A stretch of 64,000 nt of DNA from Aculops lycopersici (Eukaryota; Arthropoda; Arachnida; Trombidiformes; Eriophyidae): contig WNKI01000005.1 of assembly GCA_015350385.1 (NCBI GenBank), forward strand, positions 1,496,505 through 1,560,504, read 5' to 3'. Shown piece after piece: positions 56,992 to 64,000 of this stretch (position 1 is the first letter of the stretch; every line of letters begins with the position of its first letter). Position numbers and translations under genes: made by a program. Below the pieces are notes generated by a model, which saw only the letters and a program-made list of their open reading frames with translations, was not told where the DNA came from and did not search any database.

Positions 56992-59193
56992 ATGGCTAAT
57001 TTCGATTCATTCGAGGAGACAGACTACGACGATGTCATCGATTGCATCAATGACCGGTTTCCAAACGAACAATCGTTGGCATCGATAGAGGAACATATTG
57101 CAAATATTCGCGAAAGGATCAAACAACATGACGAGGAAATTAGTCTGGCAGTTCGAGGCCAGACTATAATCGAGAGAGACGGTCGGGATGAGCTTAACAA
57201 GGCAACGACTATTATCACTGAGCTAATGTCCCGAATACATGATATGAAAAACCAAGCAAAGAAGAGCGAGCAAACCGTCAATGAGATTACTTGCGATATT
57301 AAACAGCTGGACAATGCCAAACGAAATCTCACCTCAGCTGTTACCATGTTGAACAATCTACACATATTGGTGGAGAGTGTTGAAAAGCTAAAAGAAATCT
57401 ACAATAAGAACGAGTATCGACAAGCTGCCTCGATACTGGCTAGCATACAAGATGTCATGAGACAGTTTGCCGACTATAAACACATTCCGCAAATCAGTCA
57501 CCTGTCAAGTGAGATAGATAAATTGTGTGCAAATATCACTGATAGAATCAACTTTGACTTCAAGAGGCTGTTCGAATTGCCCTCGGCCAAACGGTCTATG
57601 AGTAAGGAAGATGTTAAATTGATAGCAGAGGCTTGTCTAGTTGTTTCTCTTCTCGGCGATGACACCAGAGAGAACCTTATAAAATGGTTCATTGAACTAC
57701 AACTAACTGAGTATAAAGCCCTGTTTAAAGAGACTCAGCTACAAATGAGCTCATTGAATGGCGTCGATAAGAGATATGCTTGGCTCAAGAAGCACCTGTT
57801 GGAGTTCGAGGAGAAGTATGGCTTCCTGTTTCCACCACCATGGCAAATGAGCGAAAGGATGGCGGTAGAGTTTTGTAGGTTGACCAAAGCAAGTCTTACT
57901 AGCATCATGACAAATAATCCTAATGAGGTGAAATTAGATCCATTCATGTTTGCCATAACGAAAACCACTGCATTTGAGGGTCTACTAGCCAAACGATTTT
58001 CAGGGGAAACCATATCATCAGGCGAGACGGAGGGCAAATCGCATGCATTTGAAGGAATTATATCATCTTGTTTTGAACCACACTTCAAGGTGTTTATAGA
58101 AGCTCAAGAATCAGCCATACAGAAACTATTGGACCAATTTGTGGACGAACATCAGAAGCTGATGAAATCATCTACAATCAATCAATCGAGTTTTGTTTTC
58201 CCATCAAGTAACAAATTGTTCCAGCAATACAAGAACAGTCTCGTGCAATGTGTCCAGCTAACTAATAAGACTGCTTTGCTTGATTTACATGAAGTTTTCA
58301 AAAGATATTTGAGGGATTACAACTACAAAGTATTACAGATACATTTAAAGAACCCTACTCTAAGTTCTTCCATACCGTTGAACAAGATATCGGTTGGATC
58401 GGGATTGCTACAAAGTTTACTTCGTGATGACAGTAGCAGATCCAAGATCGAACCTGCCCCGGTTTGCTCGGTAATTTTAACAGCTGATTATTGTTTAGAG
58501 ACAACTCAGCAACTTGAAAAGAAGTTGAAAGAAAGGATAGAGGCTTCATTGAATGCTAGAATTGATCTCAAGCCGGAACTAAACCTTTTCAATGAGCTCA
58601 TAAATGGATGTATCCAGCTTCTCATTCAGCGGCTGGAGTTTGTCGTGGAACCAGCATTCTCTGCCATGATCAAGACCCAATGGTCGGCTGTCGAGACTCC
58701 AGTAGGCAACAGTCCGTTTGTAGAGGAAATATCCAACTCTCTCCAAGTTCAATTTCCAATAATAAGGGATCATCTCAAGGATGGTCTCAAATACTTTGTC
58801 CAATTGTGTAATAAGTTCGTCACCATATTTACGCACAAGTACATAACAAACCTATTCCGATGCAAACTATTGAGTCAAGGAGGAGCAGAGCAGTTGTTGC
58901 TCGACACTCACACCCTCAAAAAGTTTCTTATCAACTTACCGTGCTACAAATCGGAGATCAAGACGGCACCTGCGAGTTATACCAAGGCGGCCATAAAAGG
59001 TATGTCCAAGGCAGAGATGATCTTGAAGGTTGTACTGGTTCCACATAACACACCGGCAAGCTTCGTAGAGAGTTACTTCAAATTGCTTCCGGAATCTAAT
59101 GCCAATGAATTCCAACGTATTCTCGAGGTTAAGGGAGTGAAAAGAAACGAAACTAGTCAACTTTTGGAGGCGTACAATAAATTTAGCTCCTGA
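56992..59193 (+). CDS. VPS53: GARP/EARP tethering subunit VPS53
   Basis: Single exon, 733 residues from the ATG at 56992 (human about 832). The N-terminal coiled-coil region matches VPS53 closely: INDRFPNEQSLASIEE, VRGQTIIERDGRDEL, KSEQTVNEITCDIKQLDNAKRNL. Further blocks are DKRYAWLKKHLLEFEEKYG, TTAFEGLLAKRFSG, SCFEPHFKVFIEAQ, QQLEKKLKERIEASL and GAEQLLLDTHTLKKFL. It is not COG4 or another tether. VPS53 joins VPS51, VPS52 and VPS54 (GARP) or VPS50 (EARP) to tether endosome-derived carriers at the trans-Golgi or recycling endosomes. The C-terminus, ending GVKRNETSQLLEAYNKFSS, lacks the last part found in the human protein. Confidence 0.95.
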   Translation: MANFDSFEETDYDDVIDCINDRFPNEQSLASIEEHIANIRERIKQHDEEISLAVRGQTIIERDGRDELNKATTIITELMSRIHDMKNQAKKSEQTVNEITCDIKQLDNAKRNLTSAVTMLNNLHILVESVEKLKEIYNKNEYRQAASILASIQDVMRQFADYKHIPQISHLSSEIDKLCANITDRINFDFKRLFELPSAKRSMSKEDVKLIAEACLVVSLLGDDTRENLIKWFIELQLTEYKALFKETQLQMSSLNGVDKRYAWLKKHLLEFEEKYGFLFPPPWQMSERMAVEFCRLTKASLTSIMTNNPNEVKLDPFMFAITKTTAFEGLLAKRFSGETISSGETEGKSHAFEGIISSCFEPHFKVFIEAQESAIQKLLDQFVDEHQKLMKSSTINQSSFVFPSSNKLFQQYKNSLVQCVQLTNKTALLDLHEVFKRYLRDYNYKVLQIHLKNPTLSSSIPLNKISVGSGLLQSLLRDDSSRSKIEPAPVCSVILTADYCLETTQQLEKKLKERIEASLNARIDLKPELNLFNELINGCIQLLIQRLEFVVEPAFSAMIKTQWSAVETPVGNSPFVEEISNSLQVQFPIIRDHLKDGLKYFVQLCNKFVTIFTHKYITNLFRCKLLSQGGAEQLLLDTHTLKKFLINLPCYKSEIKTAPASYTKAAIKGMSKAEMILKVVLVPHNTPASFVESYFKLLPESNANEFQRILEVKGVKRNETSQLLEAYNKFSS

Positions 59194-60925
59194 TCTCAGC
59201 CCGAGGCAACAGGTTCTCTTCCAGTCAACGAGAGTCATGTCAGCCTTGGTACAACCAGATGCTTAAAGTTCAAAGTTGAAACACTGTCAATGATACCAAG
59301 CTCATCGAATCGGTCTAGAGATGAACTTCAATCTTTTCTTGTCTTGAAACTAACAGCCCACCAGTAGCAAAATAATTGTATCTCTCCGGTTCCGGTGGAC
59401 CAATCCGCATGATCGACAAGCTAGCTGGTGGACATCTGATCTAGCTCACGAAAGGGAAGTTGATGATTTATATCCAAATGCTTGGAGCGTGATCATGGTA
59501 CTGTGAATGCTATCTCCAGATTACCTTGGCTACCCTGCTACGTGCTCCATAAAACTGGTTATCCGTTTCAAGATGTACAAACGCAAACAAATAAAAAACC
59601 TACGTCCATTGAGAACTTTCTCGATACTGAAAGAGAACGTAGGGGAATGCGAAGTACATAGTTTCATGAGATAAAGTTGATCATTCATGCAGGGGACATC
59701 ATGAGGCAATCTTTGCGGCGGATTCTGAGCCGGAGTAGAGTTGATCTAACTTGAAGGTCCGGAAAAAGTATGAAGACTACTACAATTCAGCTCGCCACCT
59801 GTATCATCATTTGGAAGCTTGTGAGCCGGCAGCAGCAGAGACTACGACGCCGACCAAAACTGAGTTAATCCAGGAAGGATTTGTTGGTGGCTCTCGGTCG
59901 TTGGATGCTCCGACCGATTGAAACAACCTCGCAGTCTGAGATCCTGCCTTAAAATATATGCTCGATGAATAGAAGAAGAAGAAGTAATATGCAGCAAGAC
60001 CATAAACGTGGCGACTCTCTCTCTGCTGTAAGTTGTGGTTAAGTTGGCAACGAAACGGAGATTTGAGCTTGCAGTGGAGGAGTTGATAGATGCTCATCCA
60101 TTCAGATGAGTTTGCTCGATATCAGGATTTAATCTCTCCTGTGGAAGTAAGCATTACTAGCAACGACAAGAATAACAACGACTAGCCTCTGGTAGCGCCG
60201 ATCCATGTCTAGCAGTTGGAATGGTAGTAAGTTTTTTCACCCTTCCCACACTGGACCAACTTTGTTTAGCCTCATGATCAAAATCCACCTCCACCTTCCA
60301 CTTCTCATCATCCCTCTCGTTATCGCTTGCCGCCGGGAGGGAGAGAGTTGAGAAAATAAATGAACAAGCCTTCTCTTTCTTGAAATGTATCAGAGTTGAA
60401 TTAAGTGAGTGTATAACTTGTATACACCTGTTGCAGCAGTGCAAAGTCGCTCTCTGCGCACTCAGATCTTTCGATATAAACGTTGAGCGAAAGGCGACTG
60501 CTTTTAGCCTTTTGAATTTCCTGATTTCCGTATTGAACTTGACCGTCACTCGAGATGCTAGCTGAAGGACTGATACTACGATTAGCTAAAACCTAGGATA
60601 GAATGCAATTCCAAACATCCATCGACAAACATGGTGGTAATGCTACGCCTCCCTGTACCTCACGAAGGTAAGTAGATAGGTCTGCCTCTGCCCATCTTGG
60701 GGGTTGAGCCGTAGGATAGTTTCAGCATATGACCATACATCGAGCTCATCTAATGGATCTTCTGTAAACAGTCTCATAGGATGAGAGTATAAATAGCGAG
60801 CTAACCCTCTCGTCGGAATCAATTGAAACTTGAATCCAAGCAAACAGTAGCATTTTAAAGCTCTAAACTTCAAATTTAACTCACTCAATTTCTTCGAGGA
60901 AACCAACAACAACCACAAAATCGAA
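59194..60925. other. Intergenic DNA between VPS53 and Tyr-rich peptide gene
   Basis: About 1.7 kb without a supportable gene. The last 140 bases are the core promoter and 5' UTR of the next gene. Confidence 0.5.
60788..60795 (+). promoter_or_regulatory. TATA box of the Tyr-rich peptide gene
   Basis: TATAAATA lies about 138 bases before the start codon; transcription would start near 60817-60820, leaving a 5' UTR of about 108 bases. Confidence 0.7.
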
Positions 60926-61297
60926 ATGAACAAGTCAATCGTAAGTGTCTCCACAAATAACGCAATCAAACCCTCCACTTTACTTGAAGATAAACTGACC
61001 CCGTGTTGCATCTTACCTCACACTATAATGTAGGCTATCGTCTTGGCCTTAGCCGCTTTCGTTGCCGTCGCCAATGCCACCTTTGGCCACCGCGTGTCAC
61101 ACCAATCGTACCCATCATACTCATACCAATCATCGTACCCATTGTACGGATACTCGCACGGCCCAGTCTACGGACAAGGCTACCGTGCTGGAGTTGTACC
61201 AGCCTACTCATCGTACCAGCCATACTACCAGCCATACTACGGTAGCTACGCCTATGGACCAAACTACTACCCATACGCCTACTCTGGCAAGGCATAA
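60926..61297 (+). CDS. Small secreted Tyr-rich protein
   Basis: Exon 1 encodes only MNKSI (60926-60940); a GTAAGT donor and a TAATGTAG acceptor flank a 93-bp intron; exon 2 is 61034-61297. The product has 92 residues. The signal peptide (about 1-18: IAIVLALAAFVAVANA) is split by the intron in its first residues, a layout common in arthropod cuticle-protein genes. The mature part is rich in Tyr (about one residue in three), Ser, Pro, Gly and Gln, with YQPYYQPYYGSYAYGPNYY-like repeats. Tyr-rich secreted proteins are often cross-linked into cuticle or other extracellular matrices; this role is inference. Confidence 0.85.
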
Positions 61298-62937
61298 ATG
61301 GCTAGCAAACCCTAGCAACCACCACTAGCTTCCCTAATTTATGAATTCACTTTTATTCAGTATAACGGTACACTTATGCCCTTTTACACACAAACACAAT
61401 GAGAGATAGACATTCATGGGAACTGGGGAGATTGGATAGAGTATCAAATGTAAGATGATCCACTGATTGATGCTACGCCTCGCTAGTCTGAAGCTGGATT
61501 TGGCGACAACAATTTGAAAAGGCTTGCTTTTTTGCAACCATCAAATTGGTAGATAGCAAACGAACCCAATACCCTACTAGCTGGATGGCGCGCCAATGAT
61601 AACAAATTGGTTCCAAGTCCCCATTAAGATCTATTAAATATCTATCATCATCACCATCATCATGGAAAGAAATTCAACAAGTGTCCCTGCTCTTTTCTAC
61701 TTCTATTGATTGCTCTCATTTATATCCAGCGACCCGTGTCGCTAGAAAGTGTTCGTTTGTTATTGCTGATTTGCTCGTTATAGATGGTTTGTCGATAAGA
61801 TCACAGGTAAAGACAGCAGCCGAAAATCAGGTACACGTTCCGCCCGTGTTAGTCTAGATAGTTGTGCGTGTGTGTTCTGTTTCTACTTCCTCTTGTTTTC
61901 CATTCGTTAGAATTATTTTGGCACGAGAGCAAACGACTAAAGTTAAATATAACTCTTCGTGCCCTAAGTTCAACTCACCCGACATCAGGATTGGATGCGA
62001 TTTGATAAGTGGTCTGTCGTTCTAACTCAAAGGGTTCAAAGATTATCTCGAGTATCAGGATCATTCAAGTTGGCTCCTGCTTTGAGGTGCCAATCCGCAC
62101 GTGCAACAACCTAGCCATACATCTAGTTTCCACATCCTATGCCATCTCTGGCGATCGGATACGGGCGCCGGTTGTAGAGGTGCCGACTCTAAATGCACCC
62201 TAATTACATCATTTATTGATGCCAGCTGACGATCGCACAATTAGCGCCCTTCGCAAATAAGTTTTAGCAATTTAGGTAGATATTTTCGAGGGTATATGAT
62301 AAGATTTATTGTGCGAATTTTGTATTGACTAGTCTATTTAACAACAGCCTAACACACTCCCGACACAAAATTTGCAAAGACCCAAGTTCTCTATATGATA
62401 AAACCTGAGAGTGGTACGAAGCCTAAAGCAGCGACGTCAGCCTAAAATCGCACTTCATCTTGACGCATAGACGGATACAGGCGACCATGGGTTCCGGTGT
62501 ATGATGGGATGAAACACCAAAACCGACTATGGGATTCAATTATTCGCGAGCCAAAATTGCCACAAGCTCTCGTCTTGATCTACCTCCAATCTGAGAGATC
62601 TAAGTTGATTAAGAAACTGTCTTGCTGCCATTGCACGTACAATCACTTTTCCCTGTACATTTCTCAGATGAATTTAGATGTTTACACACCTTAACTCTGA
62701 GCAGTCAGAATAATCTGCCAGCTAATGAACGTGCGCGCCAAGCTGGGCGCCTCGGTTTGCCCTTGGCATTGAATTTGGACTAAATTAACTCGCTAAAGCT
62801 TGAAATGAAAATAGTATAAATACTTGATGATTCCGGAGCAGAATCACCAAACTTAAAACATCAGCTTTCCGAACAACAACAAAAACAAACTTAATATTTT
62901 AACTCCCAATCGAACAAACTAAACAATCAAATCAAAA
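61298..62937. other. Intergenic DNA between two small peptide genes
   Basis: About 1.6 kb; no gene is supportable. The last 120 bases are the promoter of the Gly/Tyr-rich gene. Confidence 0.5.
62815..62822 (+). promoter_or_regulatory. TATA box of the Gly/Tyr-rich peptide gene
   Basis: TATAAATA, identical to that of the Tyr-rich gene, 123 bases before the start codon. Confidence 0.7.
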
Positions 62938-63361
62938 ATGTCGGCCAAGTCAGCTGTAAGTTTCTTCAACGAATTTTCAAGGGCCTCAATAAAATCCCTT
63001 TAACCTCCTACAAATTCTACGAAATCCTAGTCCAGCTTCTAACTTTTTACTACATTCCCACCGACTTTACATCGAAAATAAATAGATCATGATCCTTGCT
63101 TTGATCGCAATCCTCGGTGTTTCTCTTGTCGCTGCCGGATACGGAAACTACGGTGGATATGGCGGCCACGGTGTTAGCTACGGCGGTTATGGAAACGGCG
63201 GATACGGACACGGAGGATATGGAAACTATGGTGGATATGGAAACTACGGTGGATATGGCCGTAGCTACGGAGGATATGGCCGCAGCTACGGAGGATATGG
63301 CGGCCATGGTGGATACGGTGGATACGGCCGCGGATATGGCGGATACGGATATCACGCATAA
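62938..63361 (+). CDS. Small secreted Gly/Tyr-rich protein
   Basis: Exon 1 encodes only MSAKSA (62938-62955); exon 2 is 63086-63361; the intron is 130 bp, phase 0. The product has 97 residues. A signal peptide covers about residues 7-22 (MILALIAILGVSLVAA). The rest is repeated GGYG, with GNYGGYG, GHGGYG and RSYGGYG units, and an ending GGYGYHA. Such GGYG repeats occur in arthropod cuticle and glycine-rich structural proteins and in some antimicrobial peptides. Organisation, TATA box and split signal peptide match the Tyr-rich gene 2 kb upstream. AATAAA is at 63556-63561. Confidence 0.87.
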
Positions 63362-63869
63362 ATGGTCTAGATGAAGAGACAGAGCTTCCTTGAAGTGCCA
63401 ACCCAACCGGGCGACTAATTGACCCGATAAGTGTGATATTTTGAGGGCACAATAATAGAGCTCGACGTTCCCATGGTAAGATACAAGCAACAAGTTTGCT
63501 TTAGATTGTAACATCATGCCGAATCATCTTCTTTACAAGATACTCGCGCCTGACCAATAAACTACCAGATAAGCAAAACTATATACCTTATGTCCGTATC
63601 CAAATAGTCTCTTGTTTCAATCTCTCCCTCGTTTCGGACAATTGTAAAAAAATTGCTAAGCGAGTTCGATAATCTTGACGCAGTGCGTCTCATTAGCGCT
63701 CACAACGAAACCATCGTTCCGTCATCCGCTTGGCGGCGCGCGTTGCAGAACGAGCACATGTTTTCTGATGAAAAACAAAGCACAACAATCTCGATAAAAG
63801 CAAATTTTCTATTCACTATTCAAATACTAGACTCATATATCAACTAGGACAATCAATTAAATAATCACA
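63362..63869. other. Intergenic DNA before the right-edge gene
   Basis: Holds the Gly/Tyr-rich gene's AATAAA at 63556-63561. A plus-strand open frame at 63653-63847 starts with TTG and has no clear protein character. Confidence 0.45.
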
Positions 63870-64000
63870 ATGACATCCCAAACAAATATTGTCAGACACG
63901 TGCCCACGCGGGCCAGAGATGTCGCCCAAATTTTGGAATTTGCAGAGAAACACGAAATTACAAATGAGATGTTGATCAAAGTTGGCCTCCGGATGAATGG
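63870..64000 (+). CDS. N-terminal part of an unrecognised protein (runs off right edge)
   Basis: An ATG at 63870 with A at -3 opens a frame that stays open to the window end, 43 codons. It starts MTSQTNIVRHVPTRARD and continues as a helical, charged segment (VAQILEFAEKHEIT, ML­IKVGLRMN). No signal peptide is present. Too short to assign. Confidence 0.4.
   Translation, partial: MTSQTNIVRHVPTRARDVAQILEFAEKHEITNEMLIKVGLRMN

Noticed and set aside
56992..59193. Considered COG4 or another coiled-coil tether for this gene
   Set aside because: The N-terminal QSLASIEE/VRGQT/KSEQTVNEIT blocks match VPS53 specifically.
1..64000. CRISPR arrays, bacterial insertion sequences, operons or ribosome binding sites
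   Set aside because: The window is eukaryotic; repeats found are microsatellites and short inverted repeats, not spaced direct repeats. No transposase or reverse transcriptase was seen.

Overview
The window is eukaryotic nuclear DNA. Split genes have GT-AG introns of about 80-130 bp, there are TATA boxes and AATAAA signals, and the proteins are animal ones (alpha-actinin, Rab3, attractin, exportin-1, Fox-type RNA-binding protein). Two tiny-first-exon genes for Gly/Tyr-rich secreted proteins point to an arthropod. Genes are strikingly intron-poor: about ten recognised genes, including VPS53, TAF4, SEC24 and a myotubularin, are single-exon, and attractin has 1277 codons in one exon. This recalls intron-losing mites such as eriophyoids, but that placement is inference; no species marker was identified.

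Layout. 1-597 (-): 5' part of an acidic, Gln-rich protein running off the left edge. 598-11300: about 10.7 kb without a supportable gene, rich in simple repeats, short palindromes and CACTTG/CAAGTG words; it holds a 20-N assembly gap inside a compound microsatellite and is probably regulatory DNA. 11301-14620: two unrecognised secreted-protein genes and a decayed paralogue of the second. 14623-29173: phospholipid scramblase-like, exportin-1, NDUFC2-like, proteasome ATPase Rpt6, splicing factor YJU2 and attractin. 29543-34887 (-): alpha-actinin, with two equal-length alternative exons and a trypsin-like protease gene on the opposite strand between them. 37065-59193: SEC24, Rab3, TAF4, MTMR6/7/8-type phosphatase, Fox-type RNA-binding protein, GPAT3/4-type acyltransferase, SFT2-domain protein, USP3, TMEM14-like and VPS53. 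60926-63361: two short TATA-driven genes for Tyr-rich and Gly/Tyr-rich secreted peptides. 63870 to the end: start of an unrecognised gene.

The genes do not form a single pathway. There is a loose concentration of membrane-traffic factors (SEC24, SFT2, Rab3, VPS53, MTMR), each widely conserved. Many genes sit in head-to-head pairs (NDUFC2/PSMC5, YJU2/ATRN, TAF4/MTMR, GPAT/SFT2, TMEM14/VPS53) separated by about 190-860 bp that probably act as shared promoters. Other neighbours are convergent with very short 3' flanks.

Most notable are the alpha-actinin alternative exons (86 nt each, so using both or neither breaks the frame) with the nested antisense protease, the secreted-protein cluster with its pseudogene, and the micro-first-exon Gly/Tyr-rich peptide genes. 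Exon joins were inferred by eye from splice consensus, reading frame and remembered family similarity; no alignment or transcript was available.
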